From assembly GCF_016887965.1 (NCBI RefSeq), contig NZ_JAFDVD010000006.1, positions 62,001-126,000 on the forward strand: a stretch of DNA of 64,000 nt, in the 5' to 3' direction. This stretch comes from Phycicoccus sonneratiae (lineage in GTDB: Bacteria > Actinomycetota > Actinomycetes > Actinomycetales > Dermatophilaceae). The notes beneath the pieces were generated by a model. That model worked only from the letters and a program-made list of their open reading frames with translations, made no database searches and was not told the origin of the DNA. Shown here piece after piece: positions 34,175-42,995 of this stretch. How positions within the stretch are numbered: the stretch's first letter is position 1; each line of letters starts with the position of its first letter. The position numbers were made by a program, and so were the translations under genes.

Positions 34175-34670
34175 CCTGCCGGGCGGCGTCCGCGGCGAGC
34201 ACCTGCTCGCGGAGGATGTCGGCGTGGCCGGCGTGCTGCGCCAGCTCGCGCAGCAGGTGGAGCACCACCCACCGGAAGGGCAGCGGCCCGCGGCGGTTGC
34301 CCTCGACGACGTCGTCGAGCGACACCGCGGCGTGGATCTCGCGGGCCCGCGCGCAGGCGGCCTCGTGACCGGCGAGCACCGAGGCGACGGTGTCGTCGTC
34401 GGTGAGGACGAAGGAGTCCTCGGCTGCGGCCGGCAGCCCGAGGCCGACCCGGTCGAGGCGGAGCACCGCCTCCTCGGACCAGACCCGCTCGACGAAGGTC
34501 GCGTGCTTGACCAGCCCGAGCAGCGTCGTGGCCGACGGGACGAGCCGGCGCCGCGCCTGCTCCTCGGTGAGCCCGTCGAGGCTCTCGCGCAGCAGCAGCC
34601 GGTGCTCGTCGACGAACGCGTCGAGCATCGTCCGCTCGTCGGCGCCCGGGGTCCCGTGCTCGTGGGTCAT
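34170..34670 (-). CDS. DinB-family (DUF664-like) protein
   Basis: 166 residues forming the DinB/mycothiol-S-transferase-like four-helix fold. [50 protein letters not shown] holds the first metal histidine (LVKHATFVE) and [24 protein letters not shown] the second pair (H..HAGHAD). The activity is unknown; relatives are thiol-dependent transferases. Its start overlaps the hemE stop by 4 bases, so it is co-transcribed with hemE. Confidence 0.83.
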   Translation of the reverse strand: MTHEHGTPGADERTMLDAFVDEHRLLLRESLDGLTEEQARRRLVPSATTLLGLVKHATFVERVWSEEAVLRLDRVGLGLPAAAEDSFVLTDDDTVASVLAGHEAACARAREIHAAVSLDDVVEGNRRGPLPFRWVVLHLLRELAQHAGHADILREQVLAADAARQD

Positions 34671-35731
34671 CGCGCCGACACCTCGTGGACGAGCTCGACG
34701 ACGCGGGTCAGCACGTCGGGGTCGGTGGAGGGCAGGACGCCGTGCCCGAGGTTGAAGACGTGCCCCGGTGCCGCCCGCCCCTCCTCGACGATCTCGACGA
34801 CCCTGCGCGACAACGCCTCCCACGGCGCGAAGAGCAGCGCGGGGTCGAGGTTGCCCTGGAGCGGCCAGCGACCGCCGGTGCGCTCGAGGGCGTCGGTGAG
34901 CGAGACCCGGTAGTCGACGCCGACGACGTCGGCGCCGGCCTCGCCCATGAGGGTCAGCAGCTCGCCGGTGCCGACGCCGAAGTGGATGCGCGGGACCCCG
35001 AGGTCGGCCACCGACGCGAGCGCCGCCGCGGAGTGCTCGGCGACGAAGCGCGTGTAGTCGGCCCGGCTGAGGAACCCGGCCCAGGAGTCGAAGAGCTGGA
35101 GCGCGGAGGCGCCGGCCTCGGCCTGTACGCGGAGGAACGCGCCGGAGATCCGCGCGAGCTGCCCGCAGAGGTCGTGCCAGAGCTGTGGGTCGCCGTGCAT
35201 GAGGGCCTTGGTCCGCTCGTGGTTCTTCGACGGCCCGCCCTCGACGAGGTAGGACGCGAGCGTGAACGGGGCGCCGGCGAACCCGATGAGCGGGGTCGCC
35301 CCGAGCTCGGCGGTGAGCAGGCGCACCGACTCGGCGATGTCGGGCACGTCCTCGGGGACGAGGTCGCGCAGCCGGTCGAGGTCGGCCCGCGACCGGACGG
35401 GCTCGGCGACGACGGGTCCGACGCCCGGCACGATGTCGAGGTCGACCCCGACCGCGGCGAGCGGGACGACGATGTCGGAGAAGAAGATCGCGGCGTCCAC
35501 GCCGTGCCGGCGCACCGGCTGGAGGGTGATCTCGGTGACGAGGTCGGGGCGGCGGCACGACTCGAGCATCCCGACGCCCTCGCGGACCTTCCGGTACTCG
35601 GGCAGCGAGCGGCCGGCCTGGCGCATGAACCACACGGGGGTGTGGGGGACGTCGAGGCCGCGCGCGGCCCGGACGAGCGGGGAGTCGGCCGGGGACGCGG
35701 TCGTCGCGGCGGCGGCGGAGGGGGTCGTCAC
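34667..35731 (-). CDS. hemE: Uroporphyrinogen decarboxylase
   Basis: About 354 residues. [18 protein letters not shown] is the substrate-binding signature, with [46 protein letters not shown] and [17 protein letters not shown]. It decarboxylates uroporphyrinogen III to coproporphyrinogen III. The GTG at 35731 (VTTPSAAA) is chosen, with GGAGG about 10 bases before; an ATG six codons upstream is possible. With hemY and hemQ it covers the coproporphyrin route. Confidence 0.93.
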   Translation of the reverse strand: MTTPSAAAATTASPADSPLVRAARGLDVPHTPVWFMRQAGRSLPEYRKVREGVGMLESCRRPDLVTEITLQPVRRHGVDAAIFFSDIVVPLAAVGVDLDIVPGVGPVVAEPVRSRADLDRLRDLVPEDVPDIAESVRLLTAELGATPLIGFAGAPFTLASYLVEGGPSKNHERTKALMHGDPQLWHDLCGQLARISGAFLRVQAEAGASALQLFDSWAGFLSRADYTRFVAEHSAAALASVADLGVPRIHFGVGTGELLTLMGEAGADVVGVDYRVSLTDALERTGGRWPLQGNLDPALLFAPWEALSRRVVEIVEEGRAAPGHVFNLGHGVLPSTDPDVLTRVVELVHEVSAR

Positions 35732-35786
35732 GGTGAGCCATCCTCCCATCCGGCGGTGACCGCGGCCGACGCGCGGGGCGGGCCCG

Positions 35787-36611
35787 CTACAGGGCGATGA
35801 GGACGGCCCCGCCGACCGCGAGCACGACGCCGGCCTGCTGCACCCGGCGCAGCCGCTCCTTGACGACGACCCGCGCGAGCAGCGTCGTGACGACGGGGTA
35901 GAGCGACCCGAGGACCGAGGCGATGCTCACCTGGCCGCGCGAGGACGCGATGCCGAAGAGGAAGTTCGCCGCGAGGTCGCCGCAGCCGATGAGGAGCAGC
36001 CCGGGGACCTCGCGCGGCGTCACGCCCCCGGCGGTGCGCAGCACGAGGGCCACGACGACCAGCACCGTCACCGACGTGACGCGCATCCCCCAGAGCGTGA
36101 GCAGCGCCGACTCGCGCGCCCCCCGGTCGAGGCAGAAGAGCGCGAACCCGAACCCGACGGCCGCGACGAAGGCCAGCAGCACCGGACGTGCCGACACCGC
36201 CCCGGTCAGCTCGGGGCCGCTCGCGAGCGTGACGCCCGCGACGGCCACGGCCATCCCGACCCAGGCCCACGGCGAGGGGGCGTCGCCGTTCGCGACGCCG
36301 AGGACCACCGGCACGACCACCCCGAGGGCGGCGATCGGCGCGACGACGCCCATCGTCCCGCTCGAGAGGGCGCTGTAGAAGCAGACGAGGCCGGTCATCC
36401 CCGAGAGCCCGGCGGCCACCGCCCAGACCGGCCAGCCCTCGAAGGTCACCGTGTCCCACCGGACCGCGACGACCACGGACACGACGAGCAGGGCCAGCCC
36501 CTGCGTCCAGCCGACGACGGCGACGGCCGGCCGGCGGCGGGAGGCGAGCCCGGCGAAGAAGTCCGAGGTGCCCCAGACCGCGGAGGACGCGAGCGCGAGG
36601 AGGCTGAGCAC
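35787..36611 (-). CDS. EamA/DMT-family transporter
   Basis: About 274 residues with ten hydrophobic segments in two EamA repeats: [25 protein letters not shown] opens the first, [22 protein letters not shown] the second. The end has [42 protein letters not shown], the conserved EamA tail. It probably exports a metabolite; the substrate is unknown. The start is uncertain. The GTG at 36609-36611 fits the first helix and no good ribosome site is visible. Confidence 0.82.
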   Translation of the reverse strand: MLSLLALASSAVWGTSDFFAGLASRRRPAVAVVGWTQGLALLVVSVVVAVRWDTVTFEGWPVWAVAAGLSGMTGLVCFYSALSSGTMGVVAPIAALGVVVPVVLGVANGDAPSPWAWVGMAVAVAGVTLASGPELTGAVSARPVLLAFVAAVGFGFALFCLDRGARESALLTLWGMRVTSVTVLVVVALVLRTAGGVTPREVPGLLLIGCGDLAANFLFGIASSRGQVSIASVLGSLYPVVTTLLARVVVKERLRRVQQAGVVLAVGGAVLIAL

Positions 36612-36728
36612 GAGCGGCAGCGTAGGCCGCAGCGCCCCCGGGGGCGACGAGCGCCCACGGGCGCGACGCGCGGGGCCGTCCGGCGTGGCCTCACGCGCTG
36701 CGCGGCGCCCGCGGCCTACATTGCTGCC

Positions 36729-37313
36729 GTGGCACGCAGCACCCTGACCGGGAGGGAGTCCCCGGACTTCGCCCGGGCTCTCGACGAGCTCCACCGTGCC
36801 CGGCTGCGCCCGGAGATCCGGCTCACCGAGGTCCCGGCGCCCCAGCGCATCGCCCCGCACGCCGTCGCGCTGACCGCCGACGTCATGGACCCGCGCGACC
36901 CCGACGACGAGCTCGCCTCCGGCCGGTTCGTCCTGCTCCACGACCCGTCGAGCCCCGAGCCGTGGGGCGGCGAGTGGCGCGCGGTCACCTTCGCCCGCGC
37001 CGAGCTCGAGGCCGAGTTCGCCGTCGAGCCGCTGCTCGGCGAGGTCGGGTGGAGCTGGCTCACCGACGCGCTCACCGCGCGCGGGGTGCCGTTCGTCGCC
37101 GAGGCCGGCACCGTGACGCGCGTGGTCTCCGAGAGCTTCGGCGGCCTCTCCGACCGGCCTGCCAGCGTCGAGATGGAGCTGCGCGCGTCGTGGACCCCGC
37201 TCGGCCCCGAGGTCGGCGAGCACCTCCTCGCGTGGTCGGACCTGCTGTGCACCATCGCGGGGCTCCCGCCGCTGCCCGAGGGCGTCGTCGCCCTCCCGGG
37301 ACCTCGTCGGTGA
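36729..37313 (+). CDS. DUF3000 family protein
   Basis: 194 residues. SPDFARALDELHRARLRPEIRLTEVPAPQRIAPHAVALTADV and EPWGGEWRAVTFARAELEAEFAVEPLLGEVGWSWLTDAL are the conserved core of this actinobacteria-only family, which almost always sits beside RNase D, as here (8 bp). The function is unknown; the neighbourhood suggests an RNA-related role. It starts with GTG. Confidence 0.87.
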   Translation: MARSTLTGRESPDFARALDELHRARLRPEIRLTEVPAPQRIAPHAVALTADVMDPRDPDDELASGRFVLLHDPSSPEPWGGEWRAVTFARAELEAEFAVEPLLGEVGWSWLTDALTARGVPFVAEAGTVTRVVSESFGGLSDRPASVEMELRASWTPLGPEVGEHLLAWSDLLCTIAGLPPLPEGVVALPGPRR

Positions 37314-37320
37314 CCGCCGC

Positions 37321-38583
37321 ATGAGCCCGGCCACCGACGTGCCGGAGGAGCGGGACCCCGTCTCCCCCGGCGCCGGACCCGACGCGCCCGCCCCCGACCC
37401 CGTGCCCCTCGAGGAGCCGGCCGAGGGCGTGCCCGCCGTCGTCGAGAGCGAGCGCGCCCTCGACGAGGCGGCTGCGGCCGTCGCCGCCGGCGTCGGGCCG
37501 ATTGCCATCGACGCCGAGCGCGCCTCCGGCTACCGCTACGGCCAGCGCGCCTACCTCGTCCAGGTGCGGCGCGAGGGGTCGGGCACCTGGCTCGTCGACC
37601 CCATCGCCGTCCCCGACCTCGCCCCGCTCGCCGAGGCCATCGGGCCGGCCGAGTGGATCCTCCACGCCGCGACCCAGGACCTCGCCTGCCTCGCCGAGGT
37701 CGGCCTGCGCCCCCGCCAGCTCTTCGACACCGAGCTCGCGGCGCGCATCCTCGGCCTGCCCCGGGTCGGGCTCGCGGCGGTCGTCGAGCACTACCTCGGG
37801 CTGCGGCTGGCCAAGGAGCACTCGGCCGTCGACTGGTCCACCCGCCCGCTGCCCGACCCGTGGCTGCGGTACGCGGCGCTCGACGTCGAGGTGCTCGGCG
37901 AGCTGCGCAACCTCATGGGCGTCGACCTCGCGATGCAGGGCAAGGACGAGTGGGCGCGCCAGGAGTTCGCCGCGCTGCTCGACTGGGCCCCCACCGAGCG
38001 GGTCGACCCCTGGCGCCGGACCTCGGGCATCAACACGCTGCGCTCGCGGCGCTCCATCGGGGTGATCCGCGAGCTCTGGTACGCCCGGGACGCGATCGCC
38101 CGCGAGCGCGACACCTCGGTCGGCCGGGTGCTGCCGGACGCCTCGCTCGTCGACATCGCCCGGGCCACGCCGCGCTCGGCCGCCGACCTGCCCTCGGGGC
38201 ACCGGGCCGTCAAGCGGTACGCGCGCCAGTGGCTCGAGGCCGTCGAGCGGGCCCTGGCCCTCGACGAGGACGACCTGCCGCCGCGCACCCTCCCGAACGA
38301 CGGGCCCCCGCCGCCGCGCGTGTGGGCCGACAAGAACCCGGTGGCCGCCGAGCGCCTCGGCGACACCCGGGCCGCGCTGACCGCCTTCGCCGAGGAGCAC
38401 ACCATCCCCGTCGAGAACGTCTGCTCCCCCGACCCGCTGCGCCGGGTCGTCTGGACGCCCCCGGACGACCGCTCCGTCGAGGGATTCACCGCCGCCCTCG
38501 CCGACCTCGGGGTGCGCCGGTGGCAGGCCGACGTCGTCGCCCCGCTCCTCGCGACGGCGTTCGCCGAGCACCCCGACGCCTGA
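37321..38583 (+). CDS. rnd: Ribonuclease D-like 3'-5' exonuclease with HRDC domain
   Basis: 420 residues. The DEDDy exonuclease domain (about 55-215) has Exo I IAIDAERASGYRYGQRAYLVQ, Exo II LHAATQDLACL and Exo III RYAALDVEVLGEL with its tyrosine. The HRDC-type helical domain follows (about 245-330), then a C-terminal extension. It trims RNA 3' ends, likely tRNA and stable RNA. It follows the DUF3000 gene by 8 bp. Copy C of the palindrome-hairpin repeat starts 33 bp after the stop. Confidence 0.88.
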   Translation: MSPATDVPEERDPVSPGAGPDAPAPDPVPLEEPAEGVPAVVESERALDEAAAAVAAGVGPIAIDAERASGYRYGQRAYLVQVRREGSGTWLVDPIAVPDLAPLAEAIGPAEWILHAATQDLACLAEVGLRPRQLFDTELAARILGLPRVGLAAVVEHYLGLRLAKEHSAVDWSTRPLPDPWLRYAALDVEVLGELRNLMGVDLAMQGKDEWARQEFAALLDWAPTERVDPWRRTSGINTLRSRRSIGVIRELWYARDAIARERDTSVGRVLPDASLVDIARATPRSAADLPSGHRAVKRYARQWLEAVERALALDEDDLPPRTLPNDGPPPPRVWADKNPVAAERLGDTRAALTAFAEEHTIPVENVCSPDPLRRVVWTPPDDRSVEGFTAALADLGVRRWQADVVAPLLATAFAEHPDA

Positions 38584-38615
38584 GTCGTCGCCCTCCTTCC
38601 CACCGGCCCCACGGG

Positions 38616-38689
38616 TATCGGGTCACCCGATATGGCCGCCCTTCACCCCCGAACCGTTCCGTGGTGGAGCGCGGGCAACCCGGGTGAAG
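38616..38689 (+). repeat. Palindrome-hairpin intergenic repeat, copy C (74 bp)
   Basis: TATCGGGTCACCCGATA (38616-38632), 8 bases (TGGCCGCC), then a hairpin beginning CTTCACCC (38641-38648) and ending GGGTGAAG (38682-38689). The total length of 74 bp equals copy A although the hairpin interiors differ. An inner GAAC-C-GTTC repeat matches copy B. It lies between rnd and arsR, with no associated gene. Confidence 0.8.
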
Positions 38690-38703
38690 CCGGGGCCGAC
38701 CCC

Positions 38704-38733
38704 TTGACATGCAAGCAGTCACTTGCCTAACGT
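38704..38733 (+). promoter_or_regulatory. arsR promoter with ArsR-type operator
   Basis: TTGACA (38704-38709), 18 bases, TAACGT (38728-38733). Between them GCAAG (38711-38715) and CTTGC (38722-38726) form the inverted repeat typical of ArsR/SmtB sites. The expected transcript start is at about 38740-38741, the first base of the GTG start, so the mRNA is probably leaderless and autoregulated. Confidence 0.65.
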
Positions 38734-38740
38734 CGGGGTC

Positions 38741-39037
38741 GTGGACGACGCCGAGGACCTGGTCTTCCGGGCCCTGGCCGACCCCACCCGGCGCGCCCTG
38801 CTCGACGTGCTCGTCGAGCGCGACGGCCAGACCCTCTTCGAGCTCTGCACGCGGATGGCCGGCGCCGGCGTCACCTCGAGCCGGCAGGCCATCTCCCAGC
38901 ACCTCGACCTGCTCGCGGCCGCCGGCCTGGTCCGCGTGCGCCGCGAGGGGCGCTACCGGCTGCACGACCTCGACACCACCCCCCTGGCCCCGCTGCGCGA
39001 GCGCTGGGTCCGCCCCGACGAGAGGACCGACCCGTGA
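38741..39037 (+). CDS. ArsR-family winged-helix regulator
   Basis: 98 residues. EDLVFRALADPTRRALLDVLVERDGQTLFELC is the ArsR start and SSRQAISQHLDLLAAAGLVRVRREGRYRLHDLD the recognition helix and wing. There are no cysteines in a metal-site pattern, so it is likely of the non-metal subclass that pairs with a VOC or SRPBCC gene. It overlaps the VOC gene by 4 bases. The GTG at 38741 is supported by the promoter position. Confidence 0.85.
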   Translation: MDDAEDLVFRALADPTRRALLDVLVERDGQTLFELCTRMAGAGVTSSRQAISQHLDLLAAAGLVRVRREGRYRLHDLDTTPLAPLRERWVRPDERTDP

Positions 39038-39429
39038 AGATCGCCCTGACCAGCGTGTTCGTCGACGACCAGCAGAAGGCCCAGGACTTCTACACCGGCG
39101 TCCTCGGCCTGACGACCAAGCACGACGTCCCGCTCGGCGAGCACCGCTGGCTCACCGTCGTCAGCCCCGAGGCCCCGGACGGCGTCGAGCTCGTCCTCGA
39201 GCCCAACGAGCACCCGGCGGCCACTGCCTTCCAGGAGGCGATGGCCGCCGACGGCATCCCCGTCGCGGTGCTCTCGGTCGAGGACGTCGAGGCCGAGCAC
39301 GCCCGGCTCACCGGTCTTGGGGTCGCCTTCACGCAGCCGCCGACGGCGATGGGACCGGTCGTCACCGCCGTCCTCGACGACACCTGCGGCAACCTCGTCC
39401 AGCTGATGGCGGCCGCCGCGCCCGCGTGA
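39034..39429 (+). CDS. VOC (glyoxalase/bleomycin-resistance) family protein
   Basis: 131 residues in two beta-alpha-beta-beta-beta modules: VFVDDQQKAQDFYTGVLGLTTKHDVPLGEHRWLTVVSPE and VLSVEDVEAEHARLTGLGVAFTQPP...DDTCGNLVQLMA. It could be a lyase, dioxygenase-like enzyme or binding protein; metal-ligand assignment is uncertain. It is co-transcribed with the ArsR regulator, a frequent actinobacterial pair. Confidence 0.83.
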   Translation: MKIALTSVFVDDQQKAQDFYTGVLGLTTKHDVPLGEHRWLTVVSPEAPDGVELVLEPNEHPAATAFQEAMAADGIPVAVLSVEDVEAEHARLTGLGVAFTQPPTAMGPVVTAVLDDTCGNLVQLMAAAAPA

Positions 39430-39456
39430 CGGCGCTCACCCCACCGGGCATCGCCC

Positions 39457-39474
39457 ACTAAGCGAGCGCTTAGT
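39457..39474. promoter_or_regulatory. Perfect TetR-type operator before fadA
   Basis: ACTAAGCG-AG-CGCTTAGT is an exact 18-bp inverted repeat, 63 bp upstream of fadA. The form matches sites of TetR-family repressors of fatty-acid degradation. No such regulator gene is adjacent, so it would be controlled from elsewhere. Confidence 0.65.
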
Positions 39475-39537
39475 AGGATCGGCGGACCGGCCCGGGTTTC
39501 TCGGGCCGTTCCCCGCACCCGACCAGGGAGGCCACCC

Positions 39538-40749
39538 GTGCCCCGTGAGCTCCAGGAGGTCGTCTTCGTCGACGGCGTCCGCACCCCCTTCGGCAAGGCC
39601 GGCGAGAAGGGCATGTACGCCCAGACCCGCGCCGACGACCTCGTCATCAAGTGCGTCCGCGAGCTGCTGCGCCGCCACCCCGAGCTGCCGAAGGAGCGGG
39701 TCGAGGAGGTCGCCATCGCCGCGACGACGCAGATCGGCGACCAGGGCCTGACCCTCGGCCGGATGACCGCCCTCCTCTCCGGGCTGCCGAAGTCGACGCC
39801 GGGCTACTCGATCGACCGGATGTGCGCCGGCGCGATGACCGCCGTGACGACCGTGTCCTCGGCCATCGGCGTCGGGGCCATCGACGTCGCCGTCGCCGGT
39901 GGGGTCGAGCACATGGGCCGGCACCCGATGGGCGAGGGCGTCGACCCCAACCCGCGGATCGTCGCCGAGCGCCTCGTCGACGAGTCCGCCCTCGTCATGG
40001 GCAAGACCGCCGAGAACCTCCACGACCGCTTCCCGCAGCTGACCAAGGAGCGCTCCGACGCGTTCGCCGTCGCCAGCCAGCGCAAGCTCGCCGCCGCGTA
40101 CGAGGCCGGGAAGGTCCAGCCCGACCTCGTGCCCGTCGCGACCCGGCACGCGGAGAAGGGGTGGGGGCTCGCGACCGCCGACGAGCCGCCGCGCCCCGGC
40201 ACGACGCTCGAGGAGCTCGCCGCGCTCAAGACCCCGTTCCGCCCGCACGGCAACGTCACCGCCGGCAACGCGGCGGGCCTCAACGACGGCGCCACGGCGT
40301 GCCTCCTCGCGAGCCAAGCGGCTGCCGACGAGCTCGGCCTCCCGGTCCGGATGCGCCTCGTCGCGCACGCCTTCGTCGGCGTCGAGCCCGAGGTCATGGG
40401 CATCGGCCCGGTCCCCGCCACCGAGAAGGCCCTCGCCAAGGCCGGCCTGACCATCGACGACATCGGCCTCTTCGAGCTCAACGAGGCCTTCGCCGTGCAG
40501 GTCCTCTCCTTCCTCGACCACTTCGGTATCGCCGACGACGACGAGCGCGTGAACCCTTGGGGCGGCGCGATCGCCACGGGCCACCCGCTCGCCTCCTCCG
40601 GCGTGCGGCTGATGACCCAGCTGGCCCGCCACTTCGAGGAGCACCCCGAGGTGCGCTACGGCCTCACCGCGATGTGCATCGGCATCGGGATGGGCGGCTG
40701 CGTCATCTGGGAGAACCCGCACCACGCCGACTACCGGAAGGACGCCTGA
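39538..40749 (+). CDS. fadA: Acetyl-CoA acyltransferase (beta-oxidation thiolase)
   Basis: 403 residues. The nucleophile is Cys96 in SIDRMCAGAMTAV, His is in LFELNEAFAVQ...NPWGGAIATGHPLASSG, and the second Cys in TAMCIGIGMGG. EHMGRHPMGEGVDPNP is typical of FadA. It performs the last step of beta-oxidation. It is 3 bp upstream of fadB, so together they form the trifunctional pair. It starts with GTG. Confidence 0.93.
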   Translation: MPRELQEVVFVDGVRTPFGKAGEKGMYAQTRADDLVIKCVRELLRRHPELPKERVEEVAIAATTQIGDQGLTLGRMTALLSGLPKSTPGYSIDRMCAGAMTAVTTVSSAIGVGAIDVAVAGGVEHMGRHPMGEGVDPNPRIVAERLVDESALVMGKTAENLHDRFPQLTKERSDAFAVASQRKLAAAYEAGKVQPDLVPVATRHAEKGWGLATADEPPRPGTTLEELAALKTPFRPHGNVTAGNAAGLNDGATACLLASQAAADELGLPVRMRLVAHAFVGVEPEVMGIGPVPATEKALAKAGLTIDDIGLFELNEAFAVQVLSFLDHFGIADDDERVNPWGGAIATGHPLASSGVRLMTQLARHFEEHPEVRYGLTAMCIGIGMGGCVIWENPHHADYRKDA

Positions 40750-40752
40750 GCC

Positions 40753-42873
40753 ATGACCACCACCACCCAGGCCCCCGCGGTGCCCGCCGAGGTCGTCACC
40801 CGCACTCCCGTGCAGGACGTCGCCCTGCCCGGCGGCGCCGGCACCCTGGCCCTCGTCACGCTCGACAACGGCAAGGACCACACGCGCCCGAACACCTTCG
40901 GCCCCGAGGGTGTCGCCGGGCTCCAGGCCACCCTGGACGGCCTCCGCGCCCGCGCCGAGGCCGGCGAGATCCAGGCCGTCGGCGTCACCGGCAAGCCGTT
41001 CGTCTTCGCCGTCGGCGCCGACCTGTCCGGCATCCCGTACGTCACGCAGCGCGAGCAGGCCGTCGAGATCGCGCAGGCCGGCCACCGCGCCTTCGCGACC
41101 CTCATGGACCTGCCCGTCCCCACCTTCGCGTTCGTCAACGGGGCGGCGATGGGTGGCGGCGTCGAGCTGGCCCTCTCGGCCGACTACCGCGCCGTGTCGG
41201 CCGGCGTGCCGGCGTTCGCGCTGCCCGAGACCTTCCTCGGGCTGCTCCCCGGCTGGGGCGGCTGCTGGCTGCTGCCGAACCTCGTCGGACCCGAGGCGGC
41301 GCTCAAGGTCGTCATCGAGAACCCGTTGTCGCAGAACCGGATGCTCAAGGCCAAGGAGGTCGCCGAGCTGGGCATCGCCGACGTGCTGCTCGAGCCCGCC
41401 GACTTCCTCGAGGACTCCCTGCGCTGGGCGGCCGGCGTGCTCACCGGCGCCGTCACCGTGCAGCGCGCCGAGGTCGACCGTTCTCCCGAGGCCTGGGACG
41501 CCGCGTGCGACCGCGCCGGCAAGGTCGTCGTCGCGAAGACGGCCGGCCGGGCGCCGGGTGCGCTGCGGGCCGTCCAGCTCGTGCGAGCCGCGCGCACCGC
41601 CTCCCGCGAGGACGCGTTCGCCGCGGAGGACGAGGCGCTCGGCGACCTCATCATGTCCGACGAGCTGCGGGCCGGCCTCTACGCCTTCGACCTCGTGCAG
41701 AAGCGCGCCAAGCGGCCCGCCGGCGCACCGGACAAGGCGCTGGCCCGGCCGGTCACCAAGGTCGGCGTCGTCGGCGCCGGCCTGATGGCCAGCCAGCTCG
41801 CGCTCCTGTTCGCCCAGCGCCTGGGGGTGCCGGTCGTCATGACCGACCTCGACGAGCAGCGGGTGGCCAAGGGCGTCGGGTACGTGCACGCCGAGGTCGA
41901 CGGGCTGCTCGCCAAGCGCCGCCTCTCCCCCGACAAGGCGTCCTTCCTCAAGGGCCTGGTCACCGGGTCGACGAGCAAGGACGGATTCGCCGACGCCGAC
42001 CTCGTCATCGAGGCCGTCTTCGAGGAGATGGCGGTCAAGCAGCAGGTCTTCGCCGAGGTCGAGGCGGTCGTCTCGGCCGAGTGCGTCCTCGCGACCAACA
42101 CCTCGTCGCTGTCCATCACCGAGATGGCGAGCGGGCTGCAGCACCCCGAGCGGGTCGTCGGGCTGCACTTCTTCAACCCCGTCGCCGTCATGCCGCTCCT
42201 CGAGGTCATCCCCGGCGAGCGCACCGACGAGGCGACCCTCGCCACCGGCTTCGCGGTCGGCAAGGGCCTGAAGAAGACGTGCATCCGCTCGAAGGACTCG
42301 GCGTCGTTCGTCGTCAACCGCCTCCTCGGCCGCTTCATGGGCGAGTACTCGCGCGTCGTCGACGAGGGCACGCCGGTCGAGGTCGCCGACCGCGCCGTCG
42401 CCGGCCTGGCCCCGATGCCGCCGTTCGTCCTCCTCGGCCTCGTCGGGCCGGCGATCGCGCTGCACAACAGCGAGACGCTGCACCGGTCCTTCGGTGACCG
42501 GTTCTTCGTCAGCCCGACGCTGCGGCGCCTCGTCGAGGCCGGCAAGCGCGGGTACTACGCCACCGATGAGCGCGGCCGGCCGGTGCCGGACCCCGAGGTC
42601 GAGGCGCTGCGCGAGAAGCCGGCCGAGCCGGTCGAGCTGTCGGTCGAGGCGGTGCGCGAGCGGGTGCTCGGCGCCATCGCCGAGGAGGTCGGGCTGATGC
42701 TCTCCGAGGGCGTCGTCGAGGCCCCGATGGACATCGACCTCGCGATGATCACCGGCGCCGGCTTCCAGTTCTGGAACGGCGGGATCGTGCCGCTGCTCGA
42801 CCGCGAGGGCGTCACCGAGCGCGTGCTCGGCCGGCGCATCCTCCCCCACGGCGTGGCCAGCGTCCCGGCCTGA
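40753..42873 (+). CDS. fadB: 3-hydroxyacyl-CoA dehydrogenase / enoyl-CoA hydratase
   Basis: 706 residues. The N-terminal crotonase domain has AVGADLSGIPYV and FAFVNGAAMGGGVELALSADYRA. The Rossmann dehydrogenase domain starts at KVGVVGAGLMASQLALLFAQ (about 335). HFFNPVAVMPLLEVIPG and SFVVNRLLGRFMGEYSRVVDEG complete it, and the C-terminal domain ends near residue 700. The product carries out hydration and oxidation in beta-oxidation, in complex with FadA. MDIDLAMITGAGFQFWNGG near the end is standard for the family. Confidence 0.93.
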   Translation: MTTTTQAPAVPAEVVTRTPVQDVALPGGAGTLALVTLDNGKDHTRPNTFGPEGVAGLQATLDGLRARAEAGEIQAVGVTGKPFVFAVGADLSGIPYVTQREQAVEIAQAGHRAFATLMDLPVPTFAFVNGAAMGGGVELALSADYRAVSAGVPAFALPETFLGLLPGWGGCWLLPNLVGPEAALKVVIENPLSQNRMLKAKEVAELGIADVLLEPADFLEDSLRWAAGVLTGAVTVQRAEVDRSPEAWDAACDRAGKVVVAKTAGRAPGALRAVQLVRAARTASREDAFAAEDEALGDLIMSDELRAGLYAFDLVQKRAKRPAGAPDKALARPVTKVGVVGAGLMASQLALLFAQRLGVPVVMTDLDEQRVAKGVGYVHAEVDGLLAKRRLSPDKASFLKGLVTGSTSKDGFADADLVIEAVFEEMAVKQQVFAEVEAVVSAECVLATNTSSLSITEMASGLQHPERVVGLHFFNPVAVMPLLEVIPGERTDEATLATGFAVGKGLKKTCIRSKDSASFVVNRLLGRFMGEYSRVVDEGTPVEVADRAVAGLAPMPPFVLLGLVGPAIALHNSETLHRSFGDRFFVSPTLRRLVEAGKRGYYATDERGRPVPDPEVEALREKPAEPVELSVEAVRERVLGAIAEEVGLMLSEGVVEAPMDIDLAMITGAGFQFWNGGIVPLLDREGVTERVLGRRILPHGVASVPA

Positions 42874-42979
42874 CCACCCGTCGACGACGGCGCAGGCCAT
42901 CCGGTCCGCGCCGTCGTCGCAGGTCAGCGCGCCACCTGCGACACGGCTGAGAGCCGGGGTGCGCGAAACTCGCGATATC

Positions 42980-42989
42980 TCACATGTGA
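42980..42989. promoter_or_regulatory. TCACATGTGA palindrome before the XRE-MurA gene
   Basis: An exact 10-bp palindrome lies 7 bp before the start ATG of the XRE-MurA fusion, with ATCT flanking it. It overlaps where a -10 or leader would be. It might be the site of the protein's own XRE domain; this is only positional inference. Confidence 0.4.
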
Positions 42990-42995
42990 TCTACG

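Noticed and set aside
39436-42900. A minus-strand open frame of more than 1100 codons antisense to fadA-fadB
   Set aside because: It is a high-GC artefact. The sequence is composed of low-complexity Gly/Asp/Glu/Arg runs with no domains, while the plus strand carries two clear beta-oxidation genes.
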